A stretch of 33,044 bases of DNA from Barthelona sp. PAP020. Taxonomy: Eukaryota > Metamonada: BaSk clade. The translations under genes were made by a program, and so were the position numbers. Location: assembly GCA_040182905.1 (NCBI GenBank), contig JARQWU010000099.1, positions 1 to 33,044 on the forward strand. The letters are read 5' to 3'. Every line of letters starts with the position of its first letter. Position 1 is the stretch's first letter. Below the pieces are notes generated by a model. The model was not told the DNA's origin, searched no databases, and saw only the letters and a program-made list of their open reading frames with translations. Shown here one piece after another: positions 1 to 7,731 of this stretch.

Positions 1-2
1 CA

Positions 3-1637
3 TCTCTTTGGATTAGTGCTTTTAAAGGACATATTAAGATTGTTGAGTTTTTATTGGATTTTGGTGCTGATATTGATTTATGCAATGATAATGGTTATTC
101 AGCACTATATGTTAGTTGTCAGAATGGTCATTTTGATACAGCAAAACTGCTTTTAAAATATGGTGCAAATGTGAATTTATGCGAGTTATCGGGTAGATCT
201 CCACTTTATTGTTGTGTTCAAAAGGGATTTATTGATATGGCAGCCTTTTTATTGAACAATTATGATGTCAACGTCAATTTGGGAACGTCTCTCCTATTCC
301 TTTGTTGTCAAGAAAATAATCTTGATTTTGTCAAAATCCTTTTGGAAATGGGTGCAGATGTTAATTCATGCAACAGTGATGGTGCTTCTTCATTGTATAT
401 TGCTTGCCAATTGGGTTATTTTGAAATTGTCAAATATCTTTTAAGTCATGGTGCTGATGTAAACCTACATCGTAAAGATAGAGCTACTCCCTTGTATATT
501 AGCATTATAAGAGAGCATTTAGAGATTACAGAGTTGCTTTTTGATTATGATGTTGATGTTAACTTATGTTTCAAAGAATATTCTCCATTATATTGTTGTT
601 GCAAATACGGATATCTTGACATTATCGAAAAATTGTTGGACCATGGTGCTGATGTCAATATAAGTCCTAACAATAAGTTTAATCCATTATGTGTCAGTTG
701 CCAGTCTGGTTATTTTGATATCATTCATCTCTTATTAAAGAATGGTGCTGATGTGAACGTATGTGATGCAAATGGTAGTTCTCCATTTTGTTGGTGCATT
801 TCAAAACATTTATTTGACATGGCAGCCTTTTTATTGAACAATTATGATGTAGATCTCAATTTGGGGAAATCTCCCTTCTTTGTTTGTTGTCGAGAAAACA
901 ATCTTGATTTTGTCAAAACCCTTTTGGAAATGGGTGCAGATGTAAATTCATGCAACATTAATGGTGCTTCTTCATTGTATATTGCTTGCGAATTGGGTCA
1001 TTTTGAAATTGTCGAATATCTTTTAGAAATGGGTGCTAATGTCAACTTAGGTTTCACAGAATTTTCTCCGTTGTTTATCAGTTGCAAACAAGGACATCTT
1101 GATATCATCAAAATGTTGTTGGACCATGGTGCTGATGTTAACAAACGTGGTTTTAAGAGGAATTCTCCATTTTCTATCAGTGCCTATCATGGTCATTTGG
1201 ATATTGCTTTGATGCTTTTAAATCGTCCAGAAATTAATGTTAATGGATTCGACATGCATAGATTTTTCAACAGATATTATATGCCCTCTGATTTGTGGGA
1301 TGCGCACAAAGAATCGTCGGGAAAGTGTTATATTGACTTTCAAAAGTCTGGAGAGCCATCAACCGAAGGAGATGTTGATGTGACATTTTATCACGTTTCT
1401 CAATCTCAACTGATTGAATTAGTCAAAAATCAAGGATATCTCATATCGACACTTGTTTTAGTGGAGGCAAAAAGTTCTCTAATACGAAAATTTGTTACTT
1501 CCGGCGTATATATGAATCAAATGGACTTTGACTTAGTTATTAATACATGTTGGGATCTAGTCGACATTAATAAAAGGAATGGTGGCAATATGCATCAATA
1601 CATTGATGAAAATGCTGATGAAAGTGATGATGATTAA
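3..1637 (+). CDS. Ankyrin-repeat protein, 5'-truncated by the window edge
   Basis: The frame is open from base 3, and ankyrin sequence (SLWISAFKGHIKIVEFLL) continues upstream of position 54, where the codon is TTG, so the real start lies outside the window. About 13 ankyrin repeats of 30 to 33 residues follow, up to about base 1250. They carry the usual LLL..GADVN turn signature and an unusually cysteine-rich first helix (PLYCC, SLYIACQ). Repeats 3-5 and 9-11 are nearly identical copies (see finding). The last ~125 residues are not ankyrin and end in an acidic tail (ENADESDDD). Ankyrin stacks bind other proteins and have no enzymatic activity; the partner cannot be inferred. No signal peptide or membrane segment is visible in the part present. 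Confidence 0.93.
   Translation, partial: SLWISAFKGHIKIVEFLLDFGADIDLCNDNGYSALYVSCQNGHFDTAKLLLKYGANVNLCELSGRSPLYCCVQKGFIDMAAFLLNNYDVNVNLGTSLLFLCCQENNLDFVKILLEMGADVNSCNSDGASSLYIACQLGYFEIVKYLLSHGADVNLHRKDRATPLYISIIREHLEITELLFDYDVDVNLCFKEYSPLYCCCKYGYLDIIEKLLDHGADVNISPNNKFNPLCVSCQSGYFDIIHLLLKNGADVNVCDANGSSPFCWCISKHLFDMAAFLLNNYDVDLNLGKSPFFVCCRENNLDFVKTLLEMGADVNSCNINGASSLYIACELGHFEIVEYLLEMGANVNLGFTEFSPLFISCKQGHLDIIKMLLDHGADVNKRGFKRNSPFSISAYHGHLDIALMLLNRPEINVNGFDMHRFFNRYYMPSDLWDAHKESSGKCYIDFQKSGEPSTEGDVDVTFYHVSQSQLIELVKNQGYLISTLVLVEAKSSLIRKFVTSGVYMNQMDFDLVINTCWDLVDINKRNGGNMHQYIDENADESDDD
237..1040 (+). repeat. Tandem 582-bp (six-ankyrin-repeat) internal duplication
   Basis: The stretch starting ATGGCAGCC at 237 recurs at 819, a 582-bp (194-codon) offset. 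Similarity runs for about 220 bases in each copy with long identical blocks, and by eye is close to nine bases in ten. The duplicated unit spans six ankyrin repeats; the first half is much better conserved than the second. Confidence 0.85.
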
Positions 1638-2829
1638 GTTTAACCGGCAAATTTTTGAGGAACACGTTTCTTTTTGGTTATTTATTATATTAAATTCTGA
1701 ACTGTTTATATCCAACTCTTATATGTAGGGGTTGTGGCTGAGAAGTTGGCAGCTTGATCTTTCTTTCACTCTGGCATATAAAAAAATATAATTCTGAAAA
1801 ATGGACAATACTGCAACAAATAAACGGTTGTCAATCAGAACTTTTGAAAGTTTGGGGAAATTTTTCTTTCTAAATTGGCCAAAAATCCCTTCCACATTGA
1901 TTGACTTTTGGTGTAAACTGTCACTTTCTTTTCGTGCGAGTATAAAATACTTTTGAGTTGGACATGTTCAGACGTTTGGATGTTAGAAATTTCACTGTTT
2001 CAACTCAAAAATCAGTAAAAACCTTTATTATTCTTGTTTTCAGTTAGAGTTTGGGGGTACTTGCAACTGAGTAGTTTTGCCCGGAACACTCTCAAAAAAG
2101 AAAAGAAATACTTCCAGTTTAGATGAGGCGATTATCTAAATTAAAGTTCAATGATCTTTTCCCTTCTTACCAAAGAATTTTGATTGTTCTTCTGTGGGTT
2201 TCTTTGATGAAACCTTATAATTTTTTGCCAACCTATTGTGTACATTTGTATCCTCATTCTTAGCATTCTTACGATTTCATGTTATTGCTTGAGCTTTTCA
2301 ATTTTGAAAACCATTAATATCAGAAATTGCAAGAAGAAATCTTAAACACATTTATATTGTTTTTAAGTGAAATCCGTCCGCTTTGCTGCGAACACAAATG
2401 ATCATAAAAAACCCTTTTATATTGATTGTAGGATGTGAAATTGGATAGTTTGTGTTGTTGAAACGTGCTATAAATTTGATTTGTGAAATGAAGGCTCTTT
2501 ATTAAAATGAAAGTACTTTTTGAGTTTTTAGCAGTGTGTTTTTGCAAGATTTCAAATTTTGCAATATTTTATGAGGATTGAATAATCTTTTTTATTCGGT
2601 AAAACTTTTCTCATTGCTTTTCCAGTAAAAATCAGCTAAAAGTTTCAACTTTGAAGTTCTTACATTGTAATTGCTTTGTTTGAAAAACAATGAATATCTG
2701 TCTCATACATTTCTTCCTTCATCTTTTCAATGTTTCGAAATTTTGCTGTTGGAATTTTTGATTGAAAAAGAAAAAGCAATCTATTTTTACAAAACGATTT
2801 TTCATGGCAAAACAATCGTATGACCATAG
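1638..2829. other. Gene-free region of about 1.2 kb
   Basis: I see no credible coding region here. Base composition is less extreme than in most intergenic gaps of the window. A copy of repeat family A occupies about 2202-2394. A stretch near 1730 (GTGGCTGAGAAGTTGG) resembles a tRNA A-box, but no B-box or cloverleaf follows, so no tRNA is called. The rest has no recognisable content. Confidence 0.6.
2202..2394 (+). repeat. Dispersed repeat family A, left copy
   Basis: Read on plus, this segment matches the reverse complement of 32854-33044 along its whole length, with about four in five bases identical by hand alignment and only a couple of gaps. The best block, 2320-2351, is 32 identical bases. 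No coding capacity is evident. Similarity fades after about 2394. The partner copy runs off the window end, so the left-hand boundary of the family is unknown. Confidence 0.85.
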
Positions 2830-4101
2830 TTAATGCAATCTCCAGGGAGCAGTTAATTTCTCAATAATTTCTTGAGTTAAAAAAGTTCTTCCAAATTCAG
2901 ATTTCTTTAAAATGGATCTACAAGAAGCTAAATTCACAGGTAAACTGTCTGTTCCATTTTCCTTCAGGTCTTCCATGTTATTTTCTGAAATTGGTTCCAA
3001 GATTGGTTTGGGAGGCATGATTTGATTCTTGATTCCTTCCAAACCAGCTTTTACGAGAGCAGAAGCTAACAAATGACTACTGCAAGTGGAATCTCCGGCT
3101 CTAAATTCAGCACGTGTCAACCAATCAGTCTTGCAGTGGGGAATTCTAATCAAAGCTGTCCTATTATTGGGTCCCCAAACCCCAAGTGTTGGAGCTTCAT
3201 ATCCAACTTTTAATCTTTCGAAAGAAGATTCAGTTCTGGCAAAAACTGAAGCGATTAATCGGCATTCTTTTAATATACCACCAATCCAATACAAACCAAT
3301 ATCAGAGATGTTGAAATCTTTATCAGAATCATGAAAGATGTATTCACCATCTAAAGTCTCCAATTTCATATGAGTGTGTAAACCAGAGCCATTTAGGTCA
3401 GGGAAAGGTTTTGGGTCAAAATTTGCTTCAAAACCAAATTCTTCTGCAAGAATTTCACACAAATATCTAGTTCTCATTAATTGATCACAAGCTTCAACAG
3501 GTGTAGTTAAAAATAAGGCAATTTCTTGCTGTCCTTTGGCCACTTCATGATGTGAACGACAACATTCTATTCCCATCTTTTTCATTCTTCGGGTTAATTC
3601 TCTTCTGAATCTTACTCCTTTATCCTGAGGTGCTGAACTCATATAGCCTGCATCGTCAATAGGCTTGCCATCTTTAAGTAAAAAGAATTCCATTTCAAAA
3701 GAAATGAAGGCTTTCATCGACATATGAGCTAATTCATCCTCAATTGATTTACAAAGAGTACGTGGATCAGTTAAACAAGGAGTATCATCGAGATTATACA
3801 GATAACACATGCAAAGGGCAGTCAATTCATTATCATACTCCATTGTATGTAACGTAGCCCAGTCAGGACGAACCAAAACATCAGAATTGTGTGTTTGGGT
3901 GATATTTATACTTGAACCATCAACCGTAAAACCATTCTTAAAAATAGTTTCTAATTTCGATGTGTTTTCTTCCATAGTAAATAATTCACCATTTAATCCA
4001 ACAACTTGGAACCATATGTAATCAAGATTGTTGTTTTCAACAAAGTTTGAAATCTCTTCAAATGTAGCAATATTCGTTCTACTGGAGTAATCTTCTTTCA
4101 T
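2830..4101 (-). CDS. glnA: Glutamine synthetase, prokaryotic type I (GlnA-like)
   Basis: ATP-dependent ligation of ammonia to glutamate. The 423-residue product is slightly shorter than usual type-I enzymes (about 440-470). Signatures in order: DGSS (61-64), the metal-binding ExE in FEMEFF (135-140), HHEVAKGQQE (184-193), NGSGLHTHM (237-245) with the active-site histidine, GYEAPTLGVWG followed by NRTALIRIP (300-321), and the EFR glutamate/arginine pair (332-334). The motif after it, normally PD-x-x-x-NPYL, reads GDSTCSSHLL, so this loop is diverged. The C-terminus stops at APWRLH, a few residues short. The start is the ATG at 4101; the longer open frame begins with a hydrophobic AT-rich stretch unlikely to be coding. 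Type I in a eukaryote suggests bacterial or archaeal acquisition. A related gamma-glutamyl ligase is possible. Confidence 0.88.
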   Translation of the reverse strand: MKEDYSSRTNIATFEEISNFVENNNLDYIWFQVVGLNGELFTMEENTSKLETIFKNGFTVDGSSINITQTHNSDVLVRPDWATLHTMEYDNELTALCMCYLYNLDDTPCLTDPRTLCKSIEDELAHMSMKAFISFEMEFFLLKDGKPIDDAGYMSSAPQDKGVRFRRELTRRMKKMGIECCRSHHEVAKGQQEIALFLTTPVEACDQLMRTRYLCEILAEEFGFEANFDPKPFPDLNGSGLHTHMKLETLDGEYIFHDSDKDFNISDIGLYWIGGILKECRLIASVFARTESSFERLKVGYEAPTLGVWGPNNRTALIRIPHCKTDWLTRAEFRAGDSTCSSHLLASALVKAGLEGIKNQIMPPKPILEPISENNMEDLKENGTDSLPVNLASCRSILKKSEFGRTFLTQEIIEKLTAPWRLH

Positions 4102-4526
4102 AATCGTAAATAAAAAATAGATATAGGTATCAAAGAAGAATTCTTTTATTTTGTTAAATTGAAACAGCACTGTTAATAAAAAACAAAAAAATTAACAATT
4201 TTTTACAAAACAAAGAATCATCCTTTTTTTTCAAATCATTGACAATAATAATTATTGTGATAATTCTTGTCAGAATAGACCAATTTTCAGAGAATTTTTT
4301 TTTTGGACTTCTAAAAAGCTTTAAATTATGTTTATTTTGTTTAAAAATGTACATTATATTGAAATATAAGCTAATTTATTTTAAAGTATCGTTTTATAAA
4401 AATTATTTCCTTTACAAAATTTTGATTCTTTTCAAAAGAAATCCGTTCTTTCGGTACTTTTGAATAAAAATCATTTTATTATCATTTGAAAAGCATTTGG
4501 TTGAAATTAAAAAAAAATTGGTTTTA
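4102..4526. other. Intergenic AT-rich spacer
   Basis: About 425 bp between two minus-strand genes, extremely AT-rich, with homopolymer A and T runs. A 15-bp perfect hairpin-capable palindrome (CAATAATAATTATTG) lies at 4243-4257. Small open frames on both strands have low-complexity translations and are not called. The promoter of the glutamine synthetase should lie at the left end. Confidence 0.5.
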
Positions 4527-5339
4527 TTATTTTCTTTTACCGATAAATAAGATCATTGGTCTTCCATCTTCGGTGTATTCAATTGATAATTCTAAAATTT
4601 CGAAGAATTCTTGAAAATTTGTTTCAATTTCATTGATCGTTGTTAGAGCTGAAGCCTTTTTGGGGTGGCATTTTCCAATTTTGCTAGCGTTTTCTTCAAA
4701 CATTGACAATATCAGAATTCCATTTTGACTGATCTTTTCATAAAATTCATTCCATAACAACCTATTTAGATATCGGACACAAATTATAATGTCAGACACA
4801 ACATCCAAACTAGGACATTTGCTTAAATCTTGATTACTCAAATTTTTATCACACTCATTGAAAAGTTTTTCAAATGCATGACTCGCTCTTTTCAGTATTA
4901 TTTCTCTGTTGTCAATTCCAATGCATTTACATTGAATATTATGTGTAAATAATGCTTTTGACAGATAGACTAGATCCCTACAAACACCACAACCAACATC
5001 AGTTATTATGATTTGTGTTTTGTGTGATAAATATTTTAAAACAAAAGGAAACGCACGTTTAATACAGTTTGCAGGATAAAATGGCAATGCAATGTCTAAT
5101 TTGCTTAATGTGTCTGATTTATGAAACTCTTCAACAATGTTCTCACCAATTTCATGAACAAAAGTGGCAATGTAATTCGACAGTAAAAAATCTTCGCATA
5201 TGGGCAAATCTTCTTTTGATATAAATACAGTTAATTCTGACCCATTCGTAGGTAACAAATATTTTTCTTCTTGAAGATCATTTGGATTGAAATAGGGAAA
5301 GACAGTTGAATTTTCTTCAATAAGATTCAAAAATTTCAT
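4527..5339 (-). CDS. Class I SAM-dependent methyltransferase, TehB-like
   Basis: The 270-residue product has a Rossmann methyltransferase core. Motif I is ITDVGCGVCRDLVYLSK near residue 112, followed by the acidic strand end CIGIDNRE. A motif IV-like region reads SDIIICVRYLNRLLW, then NGILILSMFEE, and the protein ends EDGRPMILFIGKRK. The YLNR.LW and DGRP...K endings match bacterial methyltransferases that are sometimes fused to a rhodanese domain. The first ~90 residues (ELTVFISKEDLPICEDFLLSNYIA) look like a degenerate rhodanese half without a catalytic CxxxxR loop; that is inference. Substrate unknown. The start is the ATG at 5339 (the frame also contains an upstream TTG). It lies in tandem with the glutamine synthetase, 425 bp away. 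Confidence 0.75.
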   Translation of the reverse strand: MKFLNLIEENSTVFPYFNPNDLQEEKYLLPTNGSELTVFISKEDLPICEDFLLSNYIATFVHEIGENIVEEFHKSDTLSKLDIALPFYPANCIKRAFPFVLKYLSHKTQIIITDVGCGVCRDLVYLSKALFTHNIQCKCIGIDNREIILKRASHAFEKLFNECDKNLSNQDLSKCPSLDVVSDIIICVRYLNRLLWNEFYEKISQNGILILSMFEENASKIGKCHPKKASALTTINEIETNFQEFFEILELSIEYTEDGRPMILFIGKRK

Positions 5340-5511
5340 TTCATTCAAGTTGTTATGTTAATATTTGAAAATAAATCCTTTAAATAACGATAATCAAGTA
5401 AATAATTATTATGAAAATTCTATTTTCAAGTAATAAAATGTCTTTCTTTTATGATTAGTAATGAGTGAAAAGAAATAAATATTAATTTTTAATCTATTTA
5501 CAGAAAAAATA

Positions 5512-6432
5512 ATGACCAATGAGGGAATTGATGTGGCAAAAGAAGAAAAGAGAATTTTGTTGAAATCTCTATTGGAAGAACAAAATGATAAGAATGTTTC
5601 ATCAAATTCTTCAAGAAAGACAAAAAAATTGTTATTTGAGCAAAATGAAGAATTTTTGAAAGACCAATTGAAAAAGAAAAAGCAGGGCAGATTAATAGAA
5701 CCTAAAAATGAATCAATTTCAATAAAACACTATCATGTCAGAAAAGAAGAAGATTCAACAAATGATGGGACCCTGAACCGATTGATTTCTTTGAAAATGC
5801 TGAGTGAAACTTCAAAGACTCTGCATGAGGCAACAGTTGCAGAAATTTCAAATGCAAGAGAAATAAATGATTTTATTTTTGAAATGTTTATTGAAGAAAG
5901 AAAGGGTCTGCATCTTTACATAGCAGATTTAGAGGAAAGCCTGCTAAAGACAGAAAAAGAATTGAAAATAGAAAAAGAGAGAAGAAAAAATGCAGAAAGG
6001 GCTATGGCAGTGTTAAAAAAGCAAGGCACTCATCTTGTTTCAAAGATATCGAAACTTCTTGATATTCAATTAAACAAGGATGATGCATCTGTTAATTCCC
6101 CTTTTAGTAAAAACAGCGAAGACTTTAAAGATGAAAAATTGAACATTGTGACAGATGATTGTAAAAATGTTTCTCAAACGTTAAAGAAGGCATTATTTTC
6201 TTTTGAAGATCAACTCAAATGTATAAAGAGATCAAAGAATCCGAATTTAATTCCCCAAAGCACGGAAGAAATAGAAATTGAGGATGAAGTGGCCTCTTTT
6301 GAAATAGGTGGGGTTTTAGACATTTCAAACATTTCATCCAAGAGATTTGTCCCATTAAATAGCCCAACAGTTTCAAATGTTGTAATTGTGGAGAATTCGT
6401 TCGAGGATAACCCTAATGTTGCTATTGAATGA
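5512..6432 (+). CDS. Coiled-coil protein of unknown function
   Basis: A 306-residue charged protein that I do not recognise. The N-terminal ~70 residues are lysine-rich and probably disordered. Residues ~90-180 form a long heptad-rich coiled coil (ETSKTLHEATVAEISNAREI..., ESLLKTEKELKIEKERRKNAERAM). The C-terminal third is serine- and acid-rich with short conserved-looking stretches (VASFEIGGVLDISNISS). There is no membrane segment or enzymatic motif. It is transcribed away from the methyltransferase gene, with about 170 bp between their starts. A cytoskeletal or scaffold role is a guess. Confidence 0.75.
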   Translation: MTNEGIDVAKEEKRILLKSLLEEQNDKNVSSNSSRKTKKLLFEQNEEFLKDQLKKKKQGRLIEPKNESISIKHYHVRKEEDSTNDGTLNRLISLKMLSETSKTLHEATVAEISNAREINDFIFEMFIEERKGLHLYIADLEESLLKTEKELKIEKERRKNAERAMAVLKKQGTHLVSKISKLLDIQLNKDDASVNSPFSKNSEDFKDEKLNIVTDDCKNVSQTLKKALFSFEDQLKCIKRSKNPNLIPQSTEEIEIEDEVASFEIGGVLDISNISSKRFVPLNSPTVSNVVIVENSFEDNPNVAIE

Positions 6433-6813
6433 ACTCAAAGTCCTCCTCTACAACAAAAAAGCTGCATTTTTTGTTTAAATGATGCTATATTGTGGTTGAC
6501 ACTCCTTTTCTGAACATTTTTTATAATGAAAAAAGGTGATGAATAATTTTTCTTTTGCCTGCTTCACATAACTTCACTTTAATGTTAGAATTCTCCTTTC
6601 AAAATCTCTAATTTTGGGGTTTGTTATTAGAATAAAATTGTTCAATTTGACAGAGAAAGGGTTCTAAATTGTTGTTCTTTTGATTGAATATTTTTGTAAA
6701 AAATTTGATGAAAATAAGCGTAAATCTGACATTAATTATCAATATAGGGTATATTTTGAAGATAAATTGGAAATGAACTATACTTATTTTTTACACTTTC
6801 TTTAAACTTTTGA
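6433..6813. other. Intergenic spacer
   Basis: About 380 bp between two plus-strand genes. It contains AATAAAA near 6630 and T-rich stretches, and no coding or RNA gene that I can support. Confidence 0.45.
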
Positions 6814-7233
6814 ATGATGGATGAAATCCAAGAAAATGTAATGAAAAGTCTTAAAAATTTGTATGAAAAGCCTAGAATGATAGAATTAATGGAAACACAA
6901 CCATTATCAATACCTTCATTTGTTCTTGTGCATTCTCAAATATCAGAAACAAATTGCAAACTATCCTTAGAAGACATAACATTTCATGAATTTGATAGTT
7001 TTTTGTATGCCGAAGCTGGTGCAATTTTGAGACCTTATATTCATGCCAATAAATTAACCAATGAAGAGTCTAAAAAGATATATAAACAATGTTTACCAAA
7101 GATGTGTAGTTATTTAAAGGGTAGTTCATTGAATAGAAGTAATAGTAAACTTATTCGAGATGCTTTCAGAAAATTTTTGGAAAAACGTATTCAATGTTAT
7201 AGAATTGAACGTAAGAAATCAATGCATGGTTGA
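6814..7233 (+). CDS. Small protein of unknown function
   Basis: A 139-residue protein starting at tandem ATGs (6814 and 6817). It is mostly helical by composition. A central LSLEDITFHEFDSFLYAEAGAILRPY leads into a basic C-terminal half (KLIRDAFRKFLEKRIQCYRIERKKS) that could bind nucleic acid or acidic partners. No known domain is recognised, and there is no signal peptide or membrane segment. It is intact and ends 33 bp before dispersed repeat family B. Coding is supported by balanced amino-acid composition and by the intact frame in AT-rich DNA. Confidence 0.6.
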   Translation: MMDEIQENVMKSLKNLYEKPRMIELMETQPLSIPSFVLVHSQISETNCKLSLEDITFHEFDSFLYAEAGAILRPYIHANKLTNEESKKIYKQCLPKMCSYLKGSSLNRSNSKLIRDAFRKFLEKRIQCYRIERKKSMHG

Positions 7234-7731
7234 TTTTGGACAAAATGATTGTTGATGAAATTTTATTTCATAAATTTAAAAGACTTTTATTTTTATGTTA
7301 ACCCATCACGTTGGGGTTTGGTATAGTTAGAAGTTTTCGATGACGAAGATTTTGGGATGTTCGACGCCTAAAAAAAAAAGAATGCGACCTAAAGGATTAA
7401 ATTCAGTATTCTTGAAGTAAAGAAATGTTCTTGTTGACGTTATCTCCATGTTTGAGGTCTTATCCGGAATTTCTTTGACCTTTGTTGAACTCTCCGAGTA
7501 ATGCTTGTATCTTGACTACTGTCCTATATGTGGGTTATACATGTCTTCTTTATGAAAATGTTTGTAAAATCTTTACACTTTATTTTTTTTTCACAAAGTT
7601 TAATCTTTTGATTAATTGTCTTGGGAAGTTATTTATAAATGAATGACAATTACTTTTCAACAGAGATTTTTTTTTTATAGTTGTGGTTTGTTTGTTTAAG
7701 TAATCAAACGTTTGAGTGAAAATTGATAATA
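7234..7731. other. Intergenic region occupied mostly by repeat family B
   Basis: About 500 bp. Most of it (7266-7577) is the left copy of dispersed repeat family B. The remainder, next to the transporter gene, holds two poly-T runs and the transporter's presumed promoter. Confidence 0.6.
7266..7577 (+). repeat. Dispersed repeat family B, left copy, tRNA-like (pol III-type) boxes
   Basis: This 312-bp segment matches the reverse complement of 30267-30501 almost base for base, about nineteen in twenty outside one indel. It carries an extra 77 bp (7381-7457) just after a run of ten A. Inside are a tRNA A-box-like sequence, TGGTATAGTTAG (7319-7330), and a B-box-like sequence, GTTCGACGC (7359-7367), which fits the GWTCRANNC consensus. 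The spacing is 28 bp, both are in the same orientation, and both are intact in the other copy. No proper cloverleaf forms. This is the layout of a tRNA-derived SINE or a pol III-transcribed RNA. Confidence 0.85.

Noticed and set aside
1725-1800. Possible tRNA gene (GTGGCTGAGAAGTTGG resembles an A-box)
   Set aside because: No B-box at suitable spacing and no cloverleaf stems; the match is probably chance.
2320-2547. Minus-strand 75-codon frame
   Set aside because: It lies inside repeat family A; the partner copy does not keep the frame open.
4154-4463. Short frames on both strands in the spacer before the glutamine synthetase
   Set aside because: Composed of I, K, F and L runs expected from AT-rich DNA; no domain or conserved pattern.
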